From the NCBI GenBank assembly GCA_963708245.1, contig OY970201.1, forward strand, positions 1,922,001 to 1,986,000: a stretch of DNA of 64,000 bases, given 5' to 3'. The notes under the pieces are model-generated. The model had not been told where the DNA came from. It made no database searches and was given only the letters and a program-made list of their open reading frames with translations. The translations under genes were made by a program, and so were the position numbers. The stretch's first letter is position 1. Every line of letters starts with the position of its first letter. Shown in pieces: positions 1-8,703 of this stretch. The DNA is from CAVYXK01 sp963708245. GTDB lineage: Bacteria; Pseudomonadota; Alphaproteobacteria; Acetobacterales; Acetobacteraceae.

Positions 1-373
1 GCACGCTGCCGCTCAGCTCGATCTCGATCAACCCCGTTCGCCGTGGCGTTATCACCCGAGACGGCAACGGCTCTGATGCCGCCGGCGCCTCGCTCGGAAC
101 AGTCGCAATCCGGACCGGGAAGAGATGCAGCTCCGAGCCGCAGGCGCTCTCCGCTGCGGCGACCCGACGCCAGCGATAGATCAGGCTCGGGCAGATCCCG
201 TGTCGACGGGCCACGTCCTGGATGCGAGCACCAGGCTGGACAAACTCCGCCACCACCCGGGCTCGAAACCCAGCGTCATGCGCCCGCCGCCGCTCCCCCA
301 CGATCTCGATCCGTGGGCTTGCCTCGCCGTCTGTGGCTGCCACTGTGGCAGCCTCATGCTTGCTTGCTGTCAT
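1..373 (-). CDS. tnpA: IS66-family TnpA (OrfA), cut by window edge
   Basis: Reading from ATG at 373 towards the left edge gives an uninterrupted frame of about 124 codons with the small helix-turn-helix layout of IS66 OrfA: a basic start (GERRRAHDAGFRARVV), then VAEFVQPGARIQDVARRHG and the signature SLIYRWRR. IS66 OrfA is an accessory protein needed together with TnpB and TnpC for transposition. The rest of the element lies outside the window, so completeness is unknown. A second IS66 fragment at 5176-5395 lies on the other side of the acyl-ligase operon, so that operon is bracketed by IS66 material. Confidence 0.75.
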   Translation of the reverse strand, partial: MTASKHEAATVAATDGEASPRIEIVGERRRAHDAGFRARVVAEFVQPGARIQDVARRHGICPSLIYRWRRVAAAESACGSELHLFPVRIATVPSEAPAASEPLPSRVITPRRTGLIEIELSGSV

Positions 374-450
374 GCCCCGAAGGAAATCAACCCGCCATTA
401 CCAAGACAAGGCGGTCGTCACCGTAGGGATACGGCCCTGGTTGTGTCCCG

Positions 451-533
451 CTTGGTGGTGTAGGAGCTGTGGGTAAGTGGCCTGTCGGAGCCACCACCAA
501 GAGTCAGGCGCAGGCAGGCCACTTACCCACAGC
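451..533. repeat. Two interlocked inverted repeats (possible terminator or IS-end structure)
   Basis: Two pairs of complementary arms interleave here. Arm GCTGTGGGTAAGTGGCCTG (466-484) is a perfect 19-bp inverted copy of 515-533. A second pair, CTTGGTGGTG (451-460) with CACCACCAAG (492-501), is also perfect. The pairs overlap, so the two hairpins are mutually exclusive or form a pseudoknot. The structure sits between the 3' end of the acyl-ligase operon (stop at 647) and the IS66 gene. It could end that operon or mark an IS junction. I see no U-tract typical of an intrinsic terminator. Confidence 0.6.
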
Positions 534-646
534 GGCGGCCACCGTGGTGAACCCGGGTAGAATTGGGTTGCGACTCGCGCCGGGACGGTCGAGCTGCGGA
601 TCCTGAATTGTATAGCTCGAACTCGCCCCACTCGGCTTGGACCGCG

Positions 647-2404
647 TCAAGTCTGGCCGACAACGGCCAGGGCCTCCTCCAGCCACAGCTTCCGGGCGAG
701 ACTGCGTTGAACCTTACCGCTGGTCGTCTTCGGCAACGAGCCTGGCGATATCAAAACAATCGTCTCCACGGCTATCTCATGCTGTCGGGTCACGGCCTCC
801 CGAATGCACCTGCTTATCGCCGCCAGGTTCACCTCGTGCCGCCATGTTCGCTCAACCTCCTGGACGATAACGAGCTTCTCGCTATCATTCCCATCCACAA
901 CGGCGAACGCCGCGCCGCCGTCCTGCCGCAATGCAGGATGACTCTCCTGCACCGTTCGCTCGATGTCCTGAGGATAATGATTCAATCCCCGGATGATGAT
1001 AACATCTTTCAACCGGCCAGTGATGAAAAGCCGCCCGTTTTCGTCCAGGAACCCCAAGTCTCCCGTGCGCAGCCACTCCGGGCCCGCGGTGCCGGCTATC
1101 ACCGCCCCGAATGTCTCTCGTGTGGCGGCGGGATTGCCCCAATATCCGCCAGTGACATTGGCGCCGCTCACCCAGATCTCCCCCACCCTGCCGGCCGCAA
1201 CCCGGGTCTGAGTCGCTGGATCCACGATTGTAATCTGTTGACCGGCCACATTGCAGCCGCACGAAACCAAAATCTGCACATCACTCGCGGTCGCCGGTAC
1301 CACGATTTCACCATTCTGAAGCGCCGAACGGCAGACCCGGCGGACGATCGGCTCAGCCCCCCGCTGGCCCCCTGCGACTAGCAATGTCGCCTCCGCCAGG
1401 CCATAGCCAGGATACATCGTCCCCGCAGCAAAGCCATAACGCACGAAGGTTTCCCTAAATCGTGCGATCGTATCGGCACGCACCGGTTCAGCTCCGTTGA
1501 GGGCGAGCTTCCAGCAGGATAGGTCAATGCCATCCATCTGCCCGGCATCAAAGCGGGTGACGCAAAGATCGAATGCAAAATTCGGGGCACTCGCCACCTC
1601 GGCGCGATAGCGATCAATCGTCCACAGCCATTTGAGTGGACGCTGCATAAAGCCGGCAGGTGACATCAATACCGATGTAGCTCCGAGGTAGAGCGGCTGC
1701 ATCACCCCCATCATCAAGCCCATGTCGTGGTACAACGGCACCCATCCCACGCTGGTCGAATTTTCCGTATTGCTCATTGCAAGGCGGATCATTTCGAGGT
1801 TCGCCAGCAGATTACAGTGCCTGACAACGACGCCTTTGGGAGTGGAAGTGGACCCGGAGGTATACTGAAGCAACGCGACGTCGTCCTCGCCAATGCGTGG
1901 CAGACAGACGTGAGATTCCGATTGCACATCCTCCATTGCGCTGACCGTCGTCAAATGCAGACCACGCTCGCGGCACCGTTCAGCAACACCAGGCCGAGTT
2001 TCGAGGACTTCGTTCGTCGTAATGGCAACTCTCGGGGCACAATCGGCGATTATCGCTTCACTCGAATCACGCACAGCCGTGCGGCGGGGCACTATTAGAG
2101 GCACCGCAGTCACCCCCGCTGCCAGACAACCGAAGAACGCAACAATGAAATCCAGACCCGTCGGAAACAGCAGAATCGCCCGATCCCCCTTCGCGGCACG
2201 CTGCGCAATCCGGGCCGCGAATGCATGAGCGCGACGGCGCAAGTCAGCAAAGCTCAGGTGGATGTCGCCCTCGCCGCGTTCTGGCACAAAGACGAACGCC
2301 TTCTTGTCAGGACTTTCGGCTGTTCGATGCTCCAAAACGCATATCAGCGACGAGCACTCTCGGCCAGGAGACGGCTCGACCAAGGCCCGCCTATCCCTTC
2401 GCAC
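647..2404 (-). CDS. Fatty acyl-AMP ligase (FAAL-type adenylate-forming enzyme)
   Basis: A 585-residue ANL-superfamily enzyme. It should activate a fatty acid as acyl-AMP and load it on the phosphopantetheine of the carrier protein encoded just upstream. The P-loop signature YTSGSTSTPKG is at residues 181-191, followed by YPGYGLAEAT near 350, the hinge region WLRTGDLGFL near 447, and a C-terminal GRLKDVIIIRG and LPKTTSGKVQR lysine motif. The stretch VSCGCNVAGQQITIVDP matches the FAAL/long-chain pattern rather than acyl-CoA synthetases. The gene overlaps the carrier-protein gene by 14 bp, so translation is probably coupled. The fatty acid chain length cannot be read from sequence. It is the last gene of a four-gene operon. 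Confidence 0.85.
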   Translation of the reverse strand: MRRDRRALVEPSPGRECSSLICVLEHRTAESPDKKAFVFVPERGEGDIHLSFADLRRRAHAFAARIAQRAAKGDRAILLFPTGLDFIVAFFGCLAAGVTAVPLIVPRRTAVRDSSEAIIADCAPRVAITTNEVLETRPGVAERCRERGLHLTTVSAMEDVQSESHVCLPRIGEDDVALLQYTSGSTSTPKGVVVRHCNLLANLEMIRLAMSNTENSTSVGWVPLYHDMGLMMGVMQPLYLGATSVLMSPAGFMQRPLKWLWTIDRYRAEVASAPNFAFDLCVTRFDAGQMDGIDLSCWKLALNGAEPVRADTIARFRETFVRYGFAAGTMYPGYGLAEATLLVAGGQRGAEPIVRRVCRSALQNGEIVVPATASDVQILVSCGCNVAGQQITIVDPATQTRVAAGRVGEIWVSGANVTGGYWGNPAATRETFGAVIAGTAGPEWLRTGDLGFLDENGRLFITGRLKDVIIIRGLNHYPQDIERTVQESHPALRQDGGAAFAVVDGNDSEKLVIVQEVERTWRHEVNLAAISRCIREAVTRQHEIAVETIVLISPGSLPKTTSGKVQRSLARKLWLEEALAVVGQT

Positions 2405-2681
2405 TCATCGAGCCAAGCCGTGCTTCAAATCTGCCCACAACGAATTTTGCCAGATTCGCGATGGTGTGATGTTCCATAATAGTCTCCGACGATAGTTCCA
2501 ATCCTAGCCAGTCCTCGATCGCAGACACCATAAAAACCGACTCAGCCGAATCCAGACCCAGGCTCGCGAAATCGGTGTTGATGTCGAGAACGACCTGATT
2601 CAGCCTCAGTGCCTTGCGCAGGTAAGTGGCGCACCAAAGCTGAATATCGGCTTCCGTCACGCCTTGTGGCTGTCCGGACAT
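2391..2681 (-). CDS. Acyl carrier protein
   Basis: A 96-residue carrier protein with the phosphopantetheine attachment motif SLGLDSAES; Ser45 is the expected modified residue. The acidic helix-2 region and the four-helix pattern (ESVFMVSAIEDWLGLEL, then LSSETIMEHHTIANLAKFV) fit a dedicated ACP. Its ATG follows the stop codon of the SGNH-protein gene with no gap, and its 3' end overlaps the FAAL gene, so it is made as part of one operon. It probably receives a fatty acyl group from the FAAL and presents it to the membrane acyltransferase encoded at the 5' end of the operon. Confidence 0.85.
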   Translation of the reverse strand: MSGQPQGVTEADIQLWCATYLRKALRLNQVVLDINTDFASLGLDSAESVFMVSAIEDWLGLELSSETIMEHHTIANLAKFVVGRFEARLGSMSAKG

Positions 2682-3749
2682 TCAGGGTCTGCTCCGTGAG
2701 CTACTGCCGGGTTCTGACCGCAGCGTTAACTGCGCCCGCGCTGGTTGCACGCCATCGCGCAGCACCGAGATGATCGCTTGCTCGATCGGAGCGGCAAGAG
2801 CCATACGATAATGCAAGTTATCGATCCAGTTCGCTTGGTTGCGAGCCGCCGGGCTGTCCACCCTGAAGTCGAGAAACCCACTGCGTGGCCGACCGGCGAC
2901 CGCTCTGGCAAGAGCATCTTTGCACGCTCTCACACCGGCTGCCATCGTGCTGCCGGGCGCGGGCAAAAACCCGTAGTAAACGGGCGGCATGACGATAACG
3001 AATCCGACCGCTGGCGGAAGCTCCCGGATAAAACTTTCGAGCTTGCCCACCCACGGAAAGCTGGGAGGCGACCCGATCCTGTCCAGCGTTCCTGGCGGCT
3101 CTGCCGGTTCCGGCGCGAACGGCAGGTTCTCCCCCGCCATGTAACCAGTGAAGCGCACCATTTCCTTCGGTGGTCTCAGTCCCAGCGCAAGCCGAATCCG
3201 CCAACCGACGCGGTCCAGCGAGTGCAAGCTGAACAAGTTAGCCAGGTATTCCAGGTCGCCTCGATACAACCAGAACGGAAAAGGATACACGAGCGGGAGC
3301 TTCGGATCTGGCGAGCACCAGAGGGTATCTGTCATCAGCACGAACGTGCCGTAGGTATGATGAGTCCGCATAATCCAGCGCATCATCGCGAGCTGCTCGC
3401 GAGGTCCGGTCTGCGGAATGGTAAGCTGCAGGAACCGCAAACCCGTGCCGCCATCTAATTTGTAGGGATCAATATCCTGACCGGTCGAGTCCCCGATGAT
3501 CGAGGCGTTGAACCGCCGATCCCGCCCGCGACTGGCGTCGGCAGTCCGGGGGTTGATATCGTCGATGCCGACGATGCCGAGGTTTGGGAATCGCCCGGTG
3601 TCGTAAGGATCGATCGCCAGCGTGGCTACGTAGAGCACCGCACCCACCCCGAAAAACGTGCCACAAAACACACGAAGCCAGCGGCGCCAGCCGGCGCGCT
3701 CGCGCGTCTCGATATCGGCGCGATCAGAACCTGAAGTAAACGAATTCAT
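2682..3749 (-). CDS. Membrane-anchored SGNH-fold protein (DltD/AlgX-like role)
   Basis: About 355 residues from the ATG at 3749. A single N-terminal membrane segment (about residues 27-46) is followed by an extracytoplasmic domain. SGNH-type landmarks are visible: GDS at 86-88 (nucleophile Ser88) and DNLH at 310-313 (Asp and His of the triad). MBOAT systems for alginate, cellulose or teichoic-acid acylation usually have such a partner (AlgX/AlgJ, DltD). The gene overlaps the MBOAT gene by 26 bp and directly abuts the ACP gene. An upstream in-frame ATG at 3791 lies deeper inside the MBOAT gene and is less likely. The acceptor of the acyl group is unknown. The family assignment rests on motifs and context only. 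Confidence 0.6.
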   Translation of the reverse strand: MNSFTSGSDRADIETRERAGWRRWLRVFCGTFFGVGAVLYVATLAIDPYDTGRFPNLGIVGIDDINPRTADASRGRDRRFNASIIGDSTGQDIDPYKLDGGTGLRFLQLTIPQTGPREQLAMMRWIMRTHHTYGTFVLMTDTLWCSPDPKLPLVYPFPFWLYRGDLEYLANLFSLHSLDRVGWRIRLALGLRPPKEMVRFTGYMAGENLPFAPEPAEPPGTLDRIGSPPSFPWVGKLESFIRELPPAVGFVIVMPPVYYGFLPAPGSTMAAGVRACKDALARAVAGRPRSGFLDFRVDSPAARNQANWIDNLHYRMALAAPIEQAIISVLRDGVQPARAQLTLRSEPGSSSRSRP

Positions 3750-5109
3750 ACGACTGATCGCCGCCAAGCTGAACCAACAGCGCCACGCCAATCAGGCCGA
3801 GCACGGCAGGTACCCAGGCGCGTGGCCACAAGGTAATCATCAGGCACAGATCCTGTGTCGCAGGCAGGGCAACCGCAAGCAGTGCCCCCAGGCAGATGAT
3901 GCAGGAATTTCCGACCATCTTGCCACTCGGCAGCGTACCGAGACCGGAATACACGTTCCAGGCGACCGAAAGGTTTCCGGTGCGGAAAAGGACACCGCTA
4001 AGGATGAAGAAGCCGATAGTTAGCCCCCATCCCACAGGTTTTGGCAGTTGGGGGAAAACCCGCCGCCAGCCGAGAGCAATGACGATAGCCACACCTTGCA
4101 GCGTTCCCCAAAGCACGTAATTCCAACCTGCCCCGTGCCACAGGCCACAAAGGGCCATGGTGACCAGGATCACGGCGACATATTGCGGCATGGTATGGCG
4201 AAACCCGGCGATCCGCATATCCGCCAGCGGCATGAAGACATAGTCGCGCAGAAACCGCGATACTGTCATGTTCCAGCATCCCCAGAATGTCAGAATGCTG
4301 CTCGCACGGAACGGCGTGTTGAAGTTGAATGGAAGCTGTATTCCAAGCAGCAACGCAGTGCCAATCGCCATATCGGAGTAGCCGGCAAAGTCGTAAAATA
4401 TCTGAAAAGCGAAGCCGAGGGCCGGCCACGCCGAGCCATCGTGCAAAGGGCCGTTCGCTGCTGTCCCATAAATCGGGTTCACCACATGGCCGATAGGGTC
4501 GGCAAGAACAGCCTTTTCAATCAGCCCAATGACAAGAAAGGTGATACCGCGAGCCCACCTTTTTTCCCAACCGGGGGCGAACGAATCTCGCCCAAACTGC
4601 CGCCCCACTTCTGACCATCGGGCCAAAGGCCCGGCCGCCGCTTGCGGAAAAAAGCAAATATACAGGGCGTAGCGATCAAGCGTCGTAACCTCCGCCCGGC
4701 CCCGGCACAGGTCCACAAGGTACATGATGTGGTGAAAGGTGAAAAAACTGATCCCGAGGGGCAGGATCAGATCGAAATGCGGGTTGATCGGAAGACGCAA
4801 GAGGGCTACAAAATTGTCAGCAAAGAAGTTTGCGTACTTGAATGTTCCGAGAATCGCCAGGTCAAGAATTATTGTTCCGGTGATCACGGATTTGCTGCCG
4901 CTTGCCGCGAACAGTCGCGCGGCAAGCCAGTTCACAACGATTTGCCCAATCAAGAGCAGGACGAAAGCCGGGTTCCAGAACCCGTAAAACAGCAGGGAAA
5001 CAAATACCAGAAACGGTATCCGGAGCGAGACATGTTTGTTCATGCCTGCCATTGCAGCCAGCACGGCCGGCAGAAATGCGATCAGATACGAATATTGGTT
5101 GAAAACCAT
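3724..5109 (-). CDS. MBOAT-family membrane acyltransferase (AlgI/DltB-like)
   Basis: About 461 residues with many membrane segments and the MBOAT signature around LCGLWHGAGWNYVLWG. The catalytic His is at about residue 325 counting from ATG 5109. Other family blocks are LPLGISFFTFHHIMYLVD and FAGYSDMAIGTALLLG. It should move an acyl group across the membrane to an extracytoplasmic acceptor. It is the first gene of the operon with the SGNH protein, ACP and FAAL. The start is uncertain: ATG 5139 is also in frame, but its first codons look like the G-rich ribosome-binding region for ATG 5109. The 5' side abuts an IS66 remnant, so the original promoter may have been replaced. Confidence 0.85.
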   Translation of the reverse strand: MVFNQYSYLIAFLPAVLAAMAGMNKHVSLRIPFLVFVSLLFYGFWNPAFVLLLIGQIVVNWLAARLFAASGSKSVITGTIILDLAILGTFKYANFFADNFVALLRLPINPHFDLILPLGISFFTFHHIMYLVDLCRGRAEVTTLDRYALYICFFPQAAAGPLARWSEVGRQFGRDSFAPGWEKRWARGITFLVIGLIEKAVLADPIGHVVNPIYGTAANGPLHDGSAWPALGFAFQIFYDFAGYSDMAIGTALLLGIQLPFNFNTPFRASSILTFWGCWNMTVSRFLRDYVFMPLADMRIAGFRHTMPQYVAVILVTMALCGLWHGAGWNYVLWGTLQGVAIVIALGWRRVFPQLPKPVGWGLTIGFFILSGVLFRTGNLSVAWNVYSGLGTLPSGKMVGNSCIICLGALLAVALPATQDLCLMITLWPRAWVPAVLGLIGVALLVQLGGDQSYEFVYFRF

Positions 5110-5175
5110 CCAGGCCCGATTGAATCCACCCCCACCCACTCCTGCTACTACGACGGACTGTTGTTGCGCAACTCC

Positions 5176-5395
5176 TGCACCGCATCTGCTGGAAAGCCTC
5201 GGGGAGATGCTCGGAAAATCCTCGCTTTCGGGTGCGATCCGCTACACGCTCAGCTATTCGAAGGGGCTCACTTGTTCCTGGCCGACGAGCGGATCAAGGT
5301 GGACAGCAATACGGTCGAGCGCTGCATCAGACCGATTCGTTCGAGAACGAGGAACGCGCTGTTCGCCGACTCGGGTATCTGCGCCTGGGCGATGT
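5176..5395 (+). pseudogene. tnpC: IS66 TnpC C-terminal fragment, frameshifted
   Basis: The plus strand encodes a recognisable IS66 transposase tail in two frames. LGKSSLSGAIRYTLSYSKGLT reads first; after a one-base shift near 5270 it continues as FLADERIKVDSNTVERCIRP and NALFADSG. These match the IS66 TnpC region that normally reads IRYxLxxWEGLxxFLxDGRIExDxNxVERxIRP. The start and DDE core are absent, so this is a dead remnant. It lies immediately upstream of the MBOAT gene on the opposite strand. Confidence 0.75.
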
Positions 5396-5738
5396 GCCCG
5401 ACGCCGCTGGCCTTGGGCGTGCGCTGCGCCGATTGCTGGCGACCTGGCCGCCGGAGATGTGACCGCAAACCGGGGGGTGGCATCGCGCTCGCGTGCACAA
5501 TGGCGCTCTGGTGCCCCGAGCAACGCGCCTGAGAACAGAGGGAGTAGAGGCCACCGCGCGCCCGAGCGCATCGCCGAGGTCAAGTGGGATCAGCGCAGCC
5601 ACGGCCTTGCTATGTGGGTGGCGTTCGGCTAGCAGCTCGCCGACGAAGCGGGTGCTGCGCGAACTGCTGGCCGAGGGCGATCGGCCTGATGATGGCCAGA
5701 AGCCACGGTCCTTGGACACGCCGAGACGCATTGCGATG

Positions 5739-5937
5739 ATGACCAACCGCCCCAACATCGTCATCGCCCACCCGCCGAAGCGGATCCGGCACAAGCCGAA
5801 GGGCGCCGCGGTGCCGGCGGGCATCGTGGTCGGATCACGGCAAGGTCGCGGACTTCTCGGAAGACGAGCACCGCCGGGCCCGCGAGGCGGCCGATCGGCT
5901 GTGGCAGGAACTGGTGCAGCGCACGACAGGGACATGA
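5739..5937 (+). pseudogene. Small basic hypothetical protein, one-base frameshift
   Basis: ATG at 5739 (or 5736) opens MTNRPNIVIAHPPKRIRHK, a short basic protein. About 100 bases on the frame breaks, and a +1 frame continues sensibly as DHGKVADFSEDEHRRARE then ADRLWQELVQRTTGT and a stop at 5937. Deleting one base would give a 65-residue protein with a basic N-terminus and a charged helical C-terminus. I do not recognise a function. The neighbourhood (IS66 fragment, replication-type gene) suggests plasmid origin. Confidence 0.45.
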
Positions 5938-6008
5938 CGCTCGAGCGGGCCGCCGGGTCAAATTCACCCAATAAGGCACACCGCCTGCAGCTCCAATTTC
6001 GAGTTGCC

Positions 6009-6043
6009 AACTGTCCCGTTTCGGTTCAATTATAGGGACAGTT
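6009..6043. repeat. Inverted repeat at the truncated 3' end of the plasmid-type gene
   Basis: AACTGTCCC (6009-6017) and GGGACAGTT (6035-6043) are perfect 9-bp inverted repeats that straddle the point where the minus-strand gene 6026-7190 stops. Protein similarity to the upstream part seems lost over the last ~20 codons. The repeat may therefore be the end of an inserted element that cut the gene, or a small operator. Confidence 0.4.
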
Positions 6044-7190
6044 CACCAGCCTGGATCCACCAATTCCATGCCTCACGCTGCCCTTCGGTTGCGATCCCTT
6101 GCCGAGCGTTGCGGTGATCCACGCTTTGGCGACCGAGCGCGCCACGTCGGTGAACTCGTAGGGGTCACCTTCTGGCAGCGGCAGTCCGAGCAGCCCGTGC
6201 ATGATCGACAGGTGCGACGCCCGGACATCGGCCTCCACGACGGGCTCGCCATTGATAGTTATGCGCAGCCGCTCGGCCTCGGACATTCGTTGGTAGACGC
6301 CTTCATTCCCCACGGCATACCAGCGCCCACCAAGCGGCCACGACGCGGTGAACACCCGCTTGAGCCTTGGCGGCAGGCAACCGGTAATTTCGTGCTGCGC
6401 GATCCAGTCGTTGTAACTCTCGACCTCTTCGCGGATGCGGGCAGCCTCGGGATCACCCCGCCGGATCATGAGGGGCGTCTTCTCGCTGCGCCGGGGTTTC
6501 TTCAGGGCAAACGCCTGGATCGGCTCGGGGATTGTTGGCGGCTTGGTTGGGTAGGCGTCCCCAAAATCCTCAGCGAGGGTGGCCGGGGTCAGGCCATGCC
6601 GGCCCACGATCTCCAGTCAGCGCCTGCGTTGGCCAAAGGCGAGCCGCCTTGCCCAGAAACGACTCCGGACCGCCCAAGTCCCAAACGCCGAGCCCATAGC
6701 GAATGCTGCGCGACCGGTTGAGGAGGCCGAGCGCCACCAGCGCGTCACAAGCGGCGAGATACTGACGAACGCCAACCGGCCCGCCGGTGAAGTCATCTCT
6801 CTTGCGGCTTCGGAACGCCGGCTGAGGCTCCTCTCGACCCCACCGACGAAGCACACCGCCAATGATTGCACCAACCGCCTGCTGCTGTCGGGCGAGTCCA
6901 GCCTTACCGCGGCCTCTTTTACGGGCGCCTGTGTGCGCGTCATGGCGCGCGACCAGTGCGGCGACATCAGCCACCAGCGCCACCGCGCGAGGAGAGACGG
7001 GGGTGGCGCTCAGGGCGAGCAAGCGGGCGTCCTGGAGTTGGTCTGTGGTGAGCGTCGGGGGCGGTGGGGTCCAGTCTGGGGCCGGCTCCTTATCGTTCTC
7101 CGTTACCCCCTCGGTGGCCCCTCGGTGTCCTGGAGGACTGAGCGTGGAGGATGACACAGCAGATGAGTGATCAGTGTAGAGGGTATCCAC
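6026..7190 (-). pseudogene. Plasmid/phage-type protein, possibly replication-related, split by a one-base frameshift
   Basis: Two overlapping minus-strand frames (7190 to 6570 and 6607 to 6026) form one protein. The first ends with KAARLWPTQAL, and the second frame continues LEIVGRHGLTPATLAEDFG if one base near 6615 is removed. The joined protein is about 387 residues. The N-terminal half has a helix-rich region that could be a winged helix (GVRQYLAACDALVALGLLNR). The C-terminal half has GGRWYAVGNEGVYQ and VVEADVRASHLSIMHGLLG, an acidic/His arrangement that reminds me of polymerase-like palm segments in plasmid and phage proteins. I cannot confirm that. The last residues after GKGSQPKG look unrelated. 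Iteron-like repeats lie upstream at 7252-7327. Confidence 0.45.
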
Positions 7191-7251
7191 GGTGGCCTAT
7201 GCGATGAAACACGGTGACAGCCTGGAGAGCCCCGCATAGGACCACTCCATT

Positions 7252-7327
7252 GAGTGACCCGAGAGTGACCCGCCGGCCCAGTGTGATGATGGTAGGTATC
7301 GGCCAATGATAGGCACTGGGTGACCCG
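7252..7327. repeat. Iteron-like short direct repeats
   Basis: GAGTGACCCG occurs at 7252-7261 and again 11 bp later at 7263-7272; a variant GGGTGACCCG lies at 7318-7327. One-turn spacing upstream of a replication-type gene is typical of plasmid iterons or operator sites. Three copies are few, so this is only suggestive. The rest of 7191-7637 holds no gene I can support. Confidence 0.3.
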
Positions 7328-7637
7328 TCAGAAGGCGATCAATCCACATCTGCCCATTCGCAACGGTTATGGCGCATTGTCAGCATCAGGAGGACCGGTG
7401 GGAGGCCGGTTGTGACCTTCGAAGGTGAAGCCGAAAAGGGCTGGAACGATCTCCTCGTGGCCCACCTCGGGCCTGCCGGTGCGACGCTCGTTTGGCTGGC
7501 GCCGTGCTGGGGATGGGCTGGTATTCGCTCGTTACGTGGGAGTGCTTGGCTGCGCTTTTCGGCCATTGCTTTTGCGTGGATCACACGCTTGCGTTAGTGC
7601 ACCCGCCGTCCCAAAAGCGCGAGACGTGAACCCTGCC

Positions 7638-8213
7638 TTAAGCTGCTACCGCTGCGCTCTGCTTCCGCCGACGTGCAGCAAAGGCGAGCACAGTGAAGCC
7701 CGAGAGCATTAACGCCCAACTGGAGGGTTCGGGGACGGTAGATGCAAAAACGCCCGGTACGCCGAGCTCATTGATGCCGGACGTGTAGATGATGTGCTCG
7801 AAGTCCGCCGTTGCGCCGACAAGATCGAAATTTCCGGTTACTGCGGTCACATCCACGGAGAACGATGTTGTGGTCAGCACGGTAGCCGGATTGAAGGGGA
7901 TAATAGCGTTCCTCGTGAGCTGTCCGAAAAGACCCGAGGTGTAGATACTCGATCCCGAGGAAAAAATGTCAGACGTGAGTGGTGCATCAAAAGAGTTGAA
8001 TGTCGAGTAGGAGAGCGTCTCATTCGGTCCGAACGGATTGGCTGCGGAGAACATCAGGTTGAAGTCGACGAAGTCGAACGGTGCCGTTGCGGTCGTCGCC
8101 GCGAATACGATGCGTGCGCTTTCGCCCGCATTGAGTACTACTGCATGAGCCGCCGCGCAAATGCTTAGGAAGCCAGCGGTGAACGCGGCGAGCCAGGTCG
8201 TACGTCTGATCAT
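7638..8213 (-). CDS. PEP-CTERM sorting-domain exported protein
   Basis: A 191-residue secreted protein. A signal peptide (about residues 1-24, ending AAHA) is followed by a Ser/Thr/Phe-rich extracellular region. A C-terminal PEP-CTERM tail reads VPEPSSWALMLSGFTVLAFA and then RRRK. This tripartite tail (Pro-Glu-Pro, one membrane helix, basic end) is the sorting signal processed by exosortase and is associated with exopolysaccharide-producing Gram-negatives. No exosortase gene is in the window. The function of the body is unknown. The gene stands alone between accessory genes. Confidence 0.85.
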   Translation of the reverse strand: MIRRTTWLAAFTAGFLSICAAAHAVVLNAGESARIVFAATTATAPFDFVDFNLMFSAANPFGPNETLSYSTFNSFDAPLTSDIFSSGSSIYTSGLFGQLTRNAIIPFNPATVLTTTSFSVDVTAVTGNFDLVGATADFEHIIYTSGINELGVPGVFASTVPEPSSWALMLSGFTVLAFAARRRKQSAAVAA

Positions 8214-8703
8214 TTAAACCTCCGGCCTACTTCGCGGTTCCCTAACGTTGAGGACGTTCAGGTTCGTATGAAGCACAGTGCGTGCCGACTGACAAGACAC
8301 CGATATAATCCGGGATGCCCCAGATAGCCTTCGATTTCGCCCGTTCGTAGCTATCGGGTCGGTCTCCCTGACGCGGGGCGTTCCTGGCGTCTTGACCCTG
8401 CTGCTGCGGCCGGTACCGGTTGGCAGCCCCGTGCCCACTTTTCGACGCACCTGGATCGCCGCTGTGCTGACCGCGCAGTGGGCCATCAGGAAATCCTGAT
8501 GCGCTCCGCGTTCGCCCTGCTGGGCTGGCTTGTGTCAGGTTACCAGCGCCTCCGCTACACGGCGACGGTTAGCTCCAATGCGCGGAAGAATCGCCGGGGC
8601 CGAGTGGGTCATGGCGGCCCGTCATCGCGGCAAGCCCTCCGTGCACAAAACGCGATTTGCCCCTACCATCCGGCGTAGCGATCAACAGAAACGGGAACGG
8701 ACC
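8214..8703. other. 490-bp stretch without a supported gene
   Basis: Two overlapping minus-strand open frames cross this stretch. One ends at 8242 and reads well over its last ~75 codons (for example SKAIWGIPDYIGVLS), but it has no clear start or ribosome-binding site. The other (8486-8214) looks like its shadow. I do not recognise either, and the bases may be a decayed mobile element. Confidence 0.3.

Noticed and set aside
563..1381. 272-codon plus-strand ORF
   Set aside because: Antisense to the FAAL gene, which carries the adenylation motifs.
7339..7597. Short ORFs on both strands
   Set aside because: Mutual shadows without start sites or motifs.
8214..8486. Minus-strand ORF as a gene
   Set aside because: No ribosome-binding site and a competing open frame; neither could be recognised.
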